A stretch of DNA of 11,264 bases from an uncultured Bacilli bacterium (GCA_947589725.1 CANQCQ010000020.1:1-11264); one strand, 5' to 3'; numbered from the stretch's first letter, positions 1-5,829 are shown. A program made the numbers and translations. Notes: generated by a model not told the origin, from the letters alone.

Positions 1-2
1 TA

Positions 3-1253
3 CTTATATATGGAATGGACATATTAAGTAGTAATCTAAAAAAAATATCTGGAGGTAAACTTGAAAAAATTTTATTAAACGTAACTAATAATCCATTTAA
101 AGGTTTATTAGTAGGTTTTGTGATTACTGCTGTTACTCATAGTTCTGCAGCGACTACTATTATAGTAGTAGGACTTGTTGGGGCTAGTATATTGAGTTTA
201 AAAAATGCTATTCCTATTATTATGGGTGCAAATATTGGTACGACAATTAATTCACAAATATTAAGATTAGCTAATATCAATAGTAGTGGTTGGATTAGTA
301 TTTTAACTCCAGAAGTTTTTGCACCAATATTATTAATAATTGGATTACTAATTATAAATCGTGCAAATAAACAGAAAACAAAAGATGTTGGTAATATGAT
401 AATGGGTCTTGGTTTATTATTTACTGGAATGATCACCATGATGAGTATTGCCTCTTCTTTTAGTGATTTACCAATACTTACTGATATTTTAAAAAAATTA
501 TCTAATCCTTTATTAGGAGTATTAGCTGGTGCAATTGTAACAGCTATTGTTCAAAGCTCATCGGCAACAATTGGAATTCTTCAAGCCTTATCAACAACTG
601 GAATGCTTTCCTATGCTATGGTAATTCCGATAATTTTAGGACAAAATATAGGTACTTGTATAACTTCAATTCTTGCAAGTATTGGTGGCAATACTAATTC
701 TAAAAGAGTTGCTGCTGTTCATCTATATTTTAATGTAATTGGAACAATAATATTTTTAATAGCTATTTATTCTTATAATTATTTTATTGGATTTAGTAAT
801 TGGAATAGTGGAGTAGATATGGGATTTATTGCAAATTTTCACACATTCTTTAATTTAGTTTCAACTATTATTTTATTTCCATTTATTGGTATTTTAGAAA
901 AACTAACTTATATCACGGTAAAAGATTCAAGTACTATTTTAGATGATGAAGTAGGAGATGCTGAACACTTAATAGTTTTAAAGACATTAGATGATAAATT
1001 AATTTCAATTCCTTCTCTAGCAATTAAAAATTGTGAAAAAGTAATTGAAAAGATGGCTGATCTTTCATTAACAAATTTTGCTAAAGCTAAAGAACTAGTT
1101 CTAAATTATAGTAAGAAGTTACTAGAAAAAGTGCAATTAAGAGAAGATAATATCGATAAAATGGAAGAGGAAGTAACTAGATATTTAGTTAATTTAGAAT
1201 CTCTTGACTTGTCTTTAAAAGAAAATACTACACTTAGTGCTTTACTTATTTGA
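3..1253 (+). CDS. Na+/phosphate cotransporter (NptA/PhoU type), 5'-partial and frameshifted
   Basis: Membrane importer of the Na/Pi-cotransporter family, which couples phosphate uptake to sodium. The reading frame is open to the left edge (codons from position 3), so the true start lies outside; the first internal ATG is at 15. Counting from that Met, two inverted-repeat halves are visible. The first carries T41-H-S-S-A-A-T-T and GANIGTT (71-77); the second carries Q180-S-S-S-A and GQNIGTC (209-215). QSSS is the family signature, so the first copy is degenerate (Gln to His, third Ser to Ala). Several hydrophobic segments run to about residue 295, then a soluble helical PhoU-like tail begins. 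Translation hits TGA at 1251-1253 in the middle of that tail, and the rest of the PhoU domain continues in the +1 frame (1237-1725). The family call is secure; whether the gene is functional is uncertain. Confidence 0.88.
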   Translation, partial: LIYGMDILSSNLKKISGGKLEKILLNVTNNPFKGLLVGFVITAVTHSSAATTIIVVGLVGASILSLKNAIPIIMGANIGTTINSQILRLANINSSGWISILTPEVFAPILLIIGLLIINRANKQKTKDVGNMIMGLGLLFTGMITMMSIASSFSDLPILTDILKKLSNPLLGVLAGAIVTAIVQSSSATIGILQALSTTGMLSYAMVIPIILGQNIGTCITSILASIGGNTNSKRVAAVHLYFNVIGTIIFLIAIYSYNYFIGFSNWNSGVDMGFIANFHTFFNLVSTIILFPFIGILEKLTYITVKDSSTILDDEVGDAEHLIVLKTLDDKLISIPSLAIKNCEKVIEKMADLSLTNFAKAKELVLNYSKKLLEKVQLREDNIDKMEEEVTRYLVNLESLDLSLKENTTLSALLI

Positions 1254-1725
1254 AAAAATTGGCGATTATAGTTTTCGCTTATCTAAAACTGCCGAAGCAA
1301 TTGCAGAAAAAGATATTAAATTTTCTGATATTGCTTGTAAAGAGCTAAATACAATGTTTGATATTGTTACATTGGCTATCAATAAAGCCATAAAGACATT
1401 TAATAATAAGACTACTAACTATATCGTTGAAATAGAAGCTTTACGTGAATTTACTGAAATTAGACGAGATGAATATAAAGAAGTACATATAAAAAGATTA
1501 AAAGAAAAAACTTGTAATGTTGATAGTGGTATTGCTTTTATTGAAATTCTAAATATTTGTGATAGTATAGTTAATCACTGTTTAAATGTATCTTTGGCTA
1601 TTTATAATTTAAAAAATAATAAAGATATAGTAAGTAAACATGAATATCGTAAAGATATTTATATGAAAAATACAAATGAGATTATGAAAAAATTAAAATA
1701 CTATGGAAAAAAATATTCTTATTAG
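1237..1725 (+). CDS. C-terminal PhoU-like part of the Na+/phosphate cotransporter, displaced by a frameshift
   Basis: This is the missing end of the preceding transporter gene rather than an independent gene. It overlaps the upstream frame by 17 bases. The nominal start is a GTG at 1237 with no Shine-Dalgarno sequence in front of it. Residues 6-10 (EKIGD) match the ERIGD signature of PhoU-like helical bundles. A second metal-site-like stretch, I-C-D-S-I-V-N-H-C at about residues 106-114, corresponds to the later ERIADH-type motif of the family. The product is entirely helical with no membrane segment, as expected for the cytoplasmic regulatory tail of these transporters. If made separately it would be a free half PhoU domain. 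An indel in the parent gene, or an assembly error, is the simplest explanation. A terminator follows 12 bases after the TAG stop. Confidence 0.75.
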   Translation: MLYLFEKIGDYSFRLSKTAEAIAEKDIKFSDIACKELNTMFDIVTLAINKAIKTFNNKTTNYIVEIEALREFTEIRRDEYKEVHIKRLKEKTCNVDSGIAFIEILNICDSIVNHCLNVSLAIYNLKNNKDIVSKHEYRKDIYMKNTNEIMKKLKYYGKKYSY

Positions 1726-1737
1726 ATATATTCTTTT

Positions 1738-1766
1738 AGATAAGAAGACATACTTCTTATCTTTTT
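1738..1766 (+). terminator. Intrinsic terminator after the phosphate transporter gene
   Basis: A perfect 10-bp stem (AGATAAGAAG at 1738-1747 with CTTCTTATCT at 1753-1762), a 5-base loop and a following T run. It lies just after the TAG stop at 1723-1725 and separates the transporter from the next transcription unit. Confidence 0.85.
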
Positions 1767-1770
1767 AGTA

Positions 1771-1799
1771 TTGTAAAAAAGTATTTTTTTATATATAAT
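1771..1799 (+). promoter_or_regulatory. Sigma-A type promoter of the 1819-3337 operon
   Basis: TTGTAA at 1771-1776, exactly 17 bases, then a consensus TATAAT at 1794-1799. Transcription would begin near 1806, giving a leader of only about 12-20 bases. It sits immediately after the preceding terminator, as expected for a new transcription unit. Confidence 0.75.
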
Positions 1800-1818
1800 T
1801 TAGTATAGAATAGGATGG

Positions 1819-2808
1819 ATGAATAACATGAATAATGGGGTTAATAATATTAATAATGTAAATGAATCTACTAATTCTAGAGAAGAAATAAAGGCAGCAA
1901 AAGTTTATAAATTATCACCTGAAAATGCTCCAAAAGAAATACCTCAAAGAGAAGAACCAGTATGGCTTAAAAAAGATAAAGAAAAGGATACTCCTCCTGT
2001 ACAAGATACAAACCCATCAATAAATGAAGGAGTAGTAGATACTAATCCAAAAGTCATAACAAAGACTCCCAAACATATTAATATTTTTACAATAATTTTA
2101 ATAGTTATTATTATTTTAATGGGTCTTTTTATTGGTTTTAATAATTATAATACTAATCTTAAAATATCTAGACTTAATAGTCTTACTTCTCCAGTTTCAA
2201 CTCTAAATAAAGAAAAAGATTTAGCACTTGATTCTACTGTTGTTTTAGACCTATATAGTAAAGTTAAAACTAATATTAGAGAAGATATTGCTGAACCTAA
2301 TTTAAATGAATCTATGAAGCTTTATTTATCTTATCGAGCTATTGCCCATGAAAAGTTTTATGAGTCTAATTGTAATAACTTTGATAATGCTATAATGTTA
2401 CCATTTACTTGTGAATCAAGTAATAGAGTATATACTCCTCATGCATTTAAAGCAGAAGCTTTAAAGATTGAATATAATAAATTATTTGGAGAAAATCCTA
2501 ATTTTACTTATAGTAATATTCAAATAGGAAAGAATTGTATAGTAGGATATCAATATATTGAATCAAGAGGTGAGTATGTAGAAGGTACTTGTACTGAAAA
2601 CTTTACTACTACATATAAAGTAAATAAAGAATTAGTTAGTGCAAAGTCTTTCCAAGATACTATTACTTTAAAAGAAAAAGTTAAATATTCATCAAGTGAG
2701 GGACAAGTCTTACCTGAGACTTTAAAAAGTGGTAATTATATTTATACTTTTAAATTAGATAAAAATTATAATTACATATTAGTAGATAAACATTTAGAAG
2801 AGGAGTAA
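1819..2808 (+). CDS. Single-pass membrane protein of unknown function (329 aa)
   Basis: I do not recognise this family. Residues 1-85 are hydrophilic: an Asn-rich start (seven Asn in the first 13 residues), then charged and Pro-rich linker sequence. Residues about 88-108 form one strong transmembrane helix (I-F-T-I-I-L-I-V-I-I-I-L-M-G-L-F-I-G-F). The remaining roughly 220 residues carry four cysteines (two near 184-198, two near 236-257) that could form disulphides if this part is outside. A cytoplasmic N-terminus and external C-terminal domain is the likely topology. The start is ambiguous: AGGATGG at 1812-1818 abuts the ATG at 1819 but is well spaced for the in-frame ATG at 1828, which would shorten the protein by 3 residues. 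Its TAA stop is 4 bases before the hydrolase gene, whose ribosome site lies inside this gene, so the two are probably translationally coupled. Existence of the gene is secure; function is unknown. Confidence 0.8.
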   Translation: MNNMNNGVNNINNVNESTNSREEIKAAKVYKLSPENAPKEIPQREEPVWLKKDKEKDTPPVQDTNPSINEGVVDTNPKVITKTPKHINIFTIILIVIIILMGLFIGFNNYNTNLKISRLNSLTSPVSTLNKEKDLALDSTVVLDLYSKVKTNIREDIAEPNLNESMKLYLSYRAIAHEKFYESNCNNFDNAIMLPFTCESSNRVYTPHAFKAEALKIEYNKLFGENPNFTYSNIQIGKNCIVGYQYIESRGEYVEGTCTENFTTTYKVNKELVSAKSFQDTITLKEKVKYSSSEGQVLPETLKSGNYIYTFKLDKNYNYILVDKHLEEE

Positions 2809-2812
2809 TATA

Positions 2813-3337
2813 ATGGAAATAAAAAAAGTAGTAGTTGGTTCTTTAGATGAAAATTGTTATGTTTTAATAAAGAATAATACATGCATAATAATAGATCCTG
2901 GAGCAGAATATTCTAAAATAAAAGAAACAGCTGGAGATAATAAGATTATTGGAGTTTTGATTACTCATTCTCATTTTGATCATGTAGGAGCTTTAAGATC
3001 TTTCTTAACTAAAAGAAGTATAAAAATATTTAAAAAGTCTAATTTAGAAGAGAGGGAATATACTCTTGGAGATTTTAAGTTTAATTGTATTTTTACTCCA
3101 GGACATTCTAAAGATTCTGTTAGTTTCTATTTTAATGAAGATAATGCTTTATTTATTGGAGACTTTATATTTAAAGGTAGTATTGGTAGAACTGATCTTC
3201 CATCAGGCGATATGAAGGATATGCAAGATAGTATTCAAAAGATTAAAAGTTATGATGGTAGTATTAAAATATATCCAGGACATGGTGATGAATCAACTTT
3301 ATTAAATGAATTTAGAGAGAATCCTTATCTTAAGTAA
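2813..3337 (+). CDS. Metallo-beta-lactamase-fold hydrolase (YqgX/YcbL, glyoxalase II-like)
   Basis: Soluble zinc-dependent hydrolase of 174 residues. The metal ligands are all visible: H52-S-H54-F-D56-H57, H98 in TPGHS, D117 in IGDFIF and H157 in YPGHGDE. The IDPG turn (27-30), the VLITHSHFDH strand-loop and the GSIGRTDLP segment (122-130) are typical of the small glyoxalase II-like branch of Bacillota. Members hydrolyse thioesters such as S-lactoylglutathione analogues, but the physiological substrate of this branch is often unknown. It lacks the C-terminal helical domain of true glyoxalase II and is shorter than the roughly 210-residue B. subtilis YqgX. The ribosome site GAGGAG (2800-2805) lies at the end of the upstream gene, 7 bases before the ATG. 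No hairpin follows the TAA, only a pyrimidine-rich stretch, so some readthrough into 3397-3699 is possible. Confidence 0.88.
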   Translation: MEIKKVVVGSLDENCYVLIKNNTCIIIDPGAEYSKIKETAGDNKIIGVLITHSHFDHVGALRSFLTKRSIKIFKKSNLEEREYTLGDFKFNCIFTPGHSKDSVSFYFNEDNALFIGDFIFKGSIGRTDLPSGDMKDMQDSIQKIKSYDGSIKIYPGHGDESTLLNEFRENPYLK

Positions 3338-3396
3338 TTCTTTCTTTTTTTTTAATCATGTGTTAGAATATTAAGACATGAAGGGAAAGAGATAGT

Positions 3397-3699
3397 ATGA
3401 AGGTTTGGACTAAAGTACATATAAAAGATCATAGTAGACAAGTTGAACTTATAACTGATGCCTTAGCAAACTATTTATATAGATATGGGCCATTATCAGA
3501 TATATATAAAAAATATAAAGTATCACAACAAGATATAAAAGATTTAGATAAGTATACTATAAATAGAATTGGAGGATTACTTATGTTATATCTTGCTAAT
3601 GATAAAAAAAGAATAAATGATATCGTTAATAAATATAATATTTCTAATCAATTAAGAGAAGAAATAATTCCAGAAATTGAAGGTTATATAGAAAAATAA
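3397..3699 (+). CDS. Small helical protein with an internal 40-residue repeat, unknown function (100 aa)
   Basis: I cannot name this family. The protein is all-helical by composition, has no membrane segment or signal peptide, and is basic and charged. It contains two copies of a unit in exact 40-residue register: L33-S-D-I-Y-K-K-Y-K-V-S-Q-Q and I73-N-D-I-V-N-K-Y-N-I-S-N-Q. D, I, K, Y, S and the last Q are identical and hydrophobic positions are kept. The D-I-x-x-K-Y-x-(V/I)-S pattern resembles the first turns of small HTH modules, so nucleic-acid binding is conceivable but is only an inference. Ribosome site AAGGGA (3381-3386) precedes the ATG. A possible weak promoter is TAGAAT at 3364-3369, with no clear -35 box. 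It may be transcribed on its own or as the tail of the 1819-3337 unit. It ends in a strong terminator. Confidence 0.75.
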   Translation: MKVWTKVHIKDHSRQVELITDALANYLYRYGPLSDIYKKYKVSQQDIKDLDKYTINRIGGLLMLYLANDKKRINDIVNKYNISNQLREEIIPEIEGYIEK

Positions 3700-3727
3700 A
3701 ATACAAAGTTGATTCTTTGTATTTTTT
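3699..3727. terminator. Bidirectional intrinsic terminator between convergent genes
   Basis: A 10-bp stem (3699-3708 with 3715-3724) around the loop TTGATT, with T runs on the plus-strand exit (3722-3727) and, on the minus strand, opposite the A-rich 3692-3701. It serves the 100-residue gene (+) and the 32-residue membrane miniprotein (-). The stem overlaps the TAA of the plus gene, and the minus gene's stop codon lies on the T run. Confidence 0.85.
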
Positions 3728-3824
3728 ATTGTCCAAAACTTAATAATAATGGAAGTATAAATGCAGCTATCATTACTAATACCAAAAAGATAGACATAAT
3801 TTTGATGGCTTTCATACTCATCAT
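3726..3824 (-). CDS. 32-residue single-pass membrane miniprotein
   Basis: A short gene easily missed by length cut-offs. The minus strand reads a complete frame: a basic start (M-M-S-M-K-A-I-K), then one unbroken hydrophobic helix from about residue 9 to 30 (I-M-S-I-F-L-V-L-V-M-I-A-A-F-I-L-P-L-L-L-S-F), ending G-Q-stop. The positive N-terminus predicts N-in/C-out topology. Support beyond the frame itself: a strong ribosome site AGAGGTGA at 3834-3827, spaced 5 bases from GAGG to the first ATG (3824) and 8 to the second (3821, a possible 31-residue start); a near-consensus promoter just upstream; and a terminator directly after the stop. Size and topology recall membrane miniproteins such as Prli42 of Listeria and Bacillus, but I cannot show homology. 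Function unknown. Confidence 0.7.
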   Translation of the reverse strand: MMSMKAIKIMSIFLVLVMIAAFILPLLLSFGQ

Positions 3825-3841
3825 GTTCACCTCTAGTATTT

Positions 3842-3870
3842 ATTATAAAATAATTTAGATAATTTGTAAA
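3842..3870 (-). promoter_or_regulatory. Promoter of the 32-residue miniprotein gene
   Basis: On the minus strand, TTTACA (3870-3865), 17 bases, then TATAAT (3847-3842). Five of six and six of six bases match the sigma-A consensus. The start site would fall near 3835, just ahead of the ribosome site, so the leader is very short. Confidence 0.7.
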
Positions 3871-3881
3871 ATATTTATAAT
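3854..3881 (+). promoter_or_regulatory. Probable promoter of the SpoIIM-like gene, interleaved with a divergent promoter
   Basis: TTTAGA (3854-3859), 16 bases, TATAAT (3876-3881). The predicted start near 3888 leaves about 13 bases of leader with no recognisable ribosome site. It is interleaved with the opposite-facing promoter at 3842-3870, so the two probably compete for RNA polymerase. Confidence 0.5.
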
Positions 3882-3900
3882 AAGCTGAATAAAATGTACT

Positions 3901-4503
3901 ATGAAAATGAAAATAAAAAAGAAACCAATAAAACTAAATTTAAAATTTAAATTAAATAAAAGATTATTATTTATAATTATATTTAACTTTATAACATTAT
4001 TAATAGGATTATTATATCCAAGTATTATTAATAAAACTATAATATCAACTAAAATAACTAATTATATAGAAAATTTACTTAATGTTAATTTTAGTATTGA
4101 TTCATTAATTAAAACAAATATAATTAATAATTTTTTTGAAAATGGTTTACTGTATTTTTTTACTATTTTAATAGTATTTTTTCCTTTGGCTTTATTATTT
4201 TATTTTATAAAGATTTTTTCAATAGGCGTATCTATTAGCAGTATTATTTATATTTATAAATTAAAGGGATTGCTTTATGCTTTTTTTATAACCATTCCTA
4301 GTCTAATTAATTTATTTATCTTAACAATTACAATTTACTATTCTTTAAGTTATTTTATTATAATGATAAGGTATAAGAAGAAAATATCTCGTAGGAGATT
4401 ATTAAAGGGTTATTTTAAAGTATTTATTATTACTTCAATATTTCAATTAATTTCAGCTTTTATTGATGCCTATTTATCTTATTATTTATTTAGTATTTTA
4501 TAA
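3901..4503 (+). CDS. SpoIIM-like (DUF95 family) integral membrane protein
   Basis: A 200-residue polytopic membrane protein with a strongly basic N-terminus (M-K-M-K-I-K-K-K-P) and hydrophobic segments at about 22-40, 82-104, 105-119, 122-155 (long enough for two helices) and 172-196. The core L-L-Y-F-F-T-I-L-I-V-F-F-P-L-A-L-L-F, then S-I-G-V, then L-K-G-L-L-Y-A-F-F-I-T-I-P-S-L-I matches the SpoIIM pattern: a Pro-containing helix, a Gly-rich turn, then KG.L.AF....P. In Bacillus, SpoIIM joins SpoIID and SpoIIP in the peptidoglycan-remodelling complex of engulfment; non-sporulating Bacillota also carry family members of unknown role. B. subtilis keeps spoIIM close to xerD and deoB (drm), which are 2-4 kb away here, supporting the call. 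The start at 3901 has no clear Shine-Dalgarno sequence; the ATG at 3907 is an equal alternative. Family assignment moderately sure; a sporulation role is not shown. Confidence 0.65.
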   Translation: MKMKIKKKPIKLNLKFKLNKRLLFIIIFNFITLLIGLLYPSIINKTIISTKITNYIENLLNVNFSIDSLIKTNIINNFFENGLLYFFTILIVFFPLALLFYFIKIFSIGVSISSIIYIYKLKGLLYAFFITIPSLINLFILTITIYYSLSYFIIMIRYKKKISRRRLLKGYFKVFIITSIFQLISAFIDAYLSYYLFSIL

Positions 4504-4506
4504 ACT

Positions 4507-4560
4507 GTGTCAATTTACACTTGATTATTTACACATATGCTCCTATAATTATATTAGGAG
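4507..4560 (+). promoter_or_regulatory. Candidate operator: inverted and direct repeats over the HTH gene promoter
   Basis: Three repeat elements overlap the promoter. CTCCTA (4540-4545) is an exact inverted match of TAGGAG (4555-4560), flanking the -10 box, with a perfect 10-bp palindrome TATAATTATA (4544-4553) between. ATTTACAC occurs twice, at 4513-4520 and 4527-4534, a 14-bp period. GTGT (4507-4510) and ACAC (4517-4520) form a short dyad. The next gene is a DNA-binding protein, so autoregulation is plausible. This is inferred from position only; AT-rich palindromes occur by chance. Confidence 0.4.
4521..4549 (+). promoter_or_regulatory. Promoter of the HTH regulator gene
   Basis: TTGATT (4521-4526), 17 bases, TATAAT (4544-4549). 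The start would lie near 4556, almost on top of the ribosome site AGGAGGG (4556-4562), so the leader is minimal and control is most likely at the DNA level. Confidence 0.7.
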
Positions 4561-4568
4561 GGTAGATT

Positions 4569-5336
4569 ATGAAAGAATTAAATAATACACTTACTGAATT
4601 AGGAATAAGTAAAGTCCGTTTAGCTAAATATTTAGGTGTTTCAAGACAGATGTTATATAATTATTTAGCTATTGATGATTTAAATAATTGGCCAAGAGAG
4701 AAGGCTGCTAAAATACTTAGTCTACTAAATATTGAGTCAATAGATGATTTAAAGAAAATAAAAATAACTGGAGATTATATTATAGAAGTAGAGGGTAGGT
4801 TAAATGATGGAAGTAAAGATTCTTGTAGTAGAGAAGTAATTGCTGATTTAAAAGGATTTAATAAGAAAGAGCAAGAGTTACTTTCATCAATTATTAATTT
4901 ACTAAAAGAAAAATTAAGTCATGATAGTACTAAAGACGTTTATAATTCTTATGTATATTTATATAATTTTCTAAAAAGTATGGATAATAATGAAGAATTA
5001 AAATATATTTTAGCTTATGTATCAAAGTCTTTAGGCTTTACTGATCCAATGGAGTTTTATTTTCATAAAGATAAGCAATTTATATTTGAAAGTATTTTGT
5101 TTAGTGCCATGACTTTATATAATAATGGTGGCGCTTCTCGTACTAAATTGAGTGAGTCTCATAAACGTTTTGTTCAAGATATTGAAAAGAAAAATGAGGA
5201 AAAGTTAAGTCGTACTCAAGAATTAAATACTGCTAAAGTTCAAGCTCTAAGAGAATTAGGATATACATCTATCAATGAAGATAATGCTAAAGAAGTTTTA
5301 GATAAAATAGCAGAAATTCAATCAAGAAAAGTATAA
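4569..5336 (+). CDS. Helix-turn-helix DNA-binding protein of unknown family (255 aa)
   Basis: The N-terminus is a Cro/C1-like HTH: residues about 13-32 (I-S-K-V-R-L-A-K-Y-L-G-V-S-R-Q-M-L-Y-N-Y) show the LAKYLGVSRQ turn and recognition helix. The W-P-R-E-K-A-A-K-I-L-S-L-L-N-I segment (41-55) adds the following helices. I do not recognise the rest: residues about 65-80 look like a short beta-rich linker, 95-190 are mostly helical, and 195-255 form a long charged helix rich in Glu, Lys and Arg (coiled-coil-like) ending I-A-E-I-Q-S-R-K-V. There is no membrane segment and no peptidase, kinase or metal motif. A strong ribosome site, AGGAGGG (4556-4562), lies 6 bases before the ATG. The gene is monocistronic, with its own promoter and terminator. 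A transcriptional regulator is the safest label; its targets are unknown, with its own promoter one candidate. Confidence 0.75.
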   Translation: MKELNNTLTELGISKVRLAKYLGVSRQMLYNYLAIDDLNNWPREKAAKILSLLNIESIDDLKKIKITGDYIIEVEGRLNDGSKDSCSREVIADLKGFNKKEQELLSSIINLLKEKLSHDSTKDVYNSYVYLYNFLKSMDNNEELKYILAYVSKSLGFTDPMEFYFHKDKQFIFESILFSAMTLYNNGGASRTKLSESHKRFVQDIEKKNEEKLSRTQELNTAKVQALRELGYTSINEDNAKEVLDKIAEIQSRKV

Positions 5337-5348
5337 AAATGACTAATC

Positions 5349-5378
5349 AAAGAAAGCAGTAATTATGCTTTCTTTTTT
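5349..5378 (+). terminator. Intrinsic terminator after the HTH regulator gene
   Basis: A 9-bp perfect stem, AAGAAAGCA (5350-5358) with TGCTTTCTT (5366-5374), a 7-base loop, then a T run to 5378. It begins 13 bases after the TAA stop. Confidence 0.85.
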
Positions 5379-5700
5379 AAATACCAAATTAAATTATAGT
5401 TTATTGTAAGTACTCTTTTTAATTAATTTCTCTATATAATCAACTTCCTATAATTGATATTATGTTAACTTCTATGAGTTAATTAATTAAATAATTATTT
5501 TGATTAATATTCTTCTTTTTATTTATATTTAAATGTTTTTAGGATATTTATTCTCTTCTATTTGTTGTTTTAATTAAGATAATAAGTATAAACAATGTGA
5601 TTAAATAAAATTTTTATGAATTTATTTATGTATTTTTTAATTATTTTATTATAAGTTGTATATATCTATTAGTTTCCCCTATTATCTATTTATATTAAAT
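5379..5700. other. Gene-free, very AT-rich stretch
   Basis: I find no reading frame with a ribosome site on either strand, no tRNA-like fold and no strong hairpin here. There are short runs of TTAATTAA-type sequence and isolated TATAAT hexamers without partners, which are expected by chance at this base composition. No recognisable remnant of a decayed gene is visible. It leads directly into the 60-bp tandem units. Confidence 0.6.
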
Positions 5701-5820
5701 TAAAATGAATTCTAAGTAATTTAATTTTAAATTACTTATACTTTTATTAATCTAAATTATTAAGATGAATTCTAAGCGATTTAGTTATTGATTGCTTATA
5801 AGTTATTAAGCTAATTCTTT
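5701..5820. repeat. Two 60-bp tandem units, each with a hairpin
   Basis: Two adjacent units (5701-5760 and 5761-5820) share ATGAATTCTAAG near their starts and ATTxCTTATA in the middle, and remain alignable to the end with a one-base shift (TTATTAATCTAA against TTATTAAGCTAA). Unit 1 has a perfect 12-bp inverted repeat, 5713-5724 with 5727-5738 (TAAGTAATTTAA and TTAAATTACTTA). Unit 2 keeps the outer 8-bp stem, TAAGCGAT (5773-5780) with ATTGCTTA (5791-5798). Between the units one pair changes from T-A to C-G on both sides and the next becomes a G-T wobble, so pairing rather than sequence is preserved. The units lie just upstream of the promoter of the cysteine-rich gene. Possible roles are a protein-binding site or a structured RNA; function unknown. 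Confidence 0.6.
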
Positions 5821-5829
5821 TAAAATACT

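Noticed and set aside
137..439. Open minus-strand frame of about 100 codons inside the phosphate transporter gene
   Set aside because: It lies wholly within a well-supported membrane protein gene on the other strand, has no ribosome site and resembles the antisense of a hydrophobic coding region.
1251..1253. TGA read as tryptophan (Mycoplasma-type code)
   Set aside because: Reading through TGA meets TAG five codons later without restoring the PhoU frame; tryptophans elsewhere are TGG and no gene has an internal TGA.
3338..3396. Terminator after the metallo-hydrolase gene
   Set aside because: There is a T-rich run at 3341-3353 but no preceding stem-loop that I can draw.
5430..5480. Possible hairpin ATCAA...TTGAT and TAACT...AGTTA in the gene-free stretch
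   Set aside because: Stems of five to six A/T-rich pairs are expected by chance here, and no T run or promoter accompanies them.
5701..5820. CRISPR array
   Set aside because: Only two units, contiguous with no unique spacers, diverged in sequence, and no cas genes in the window.
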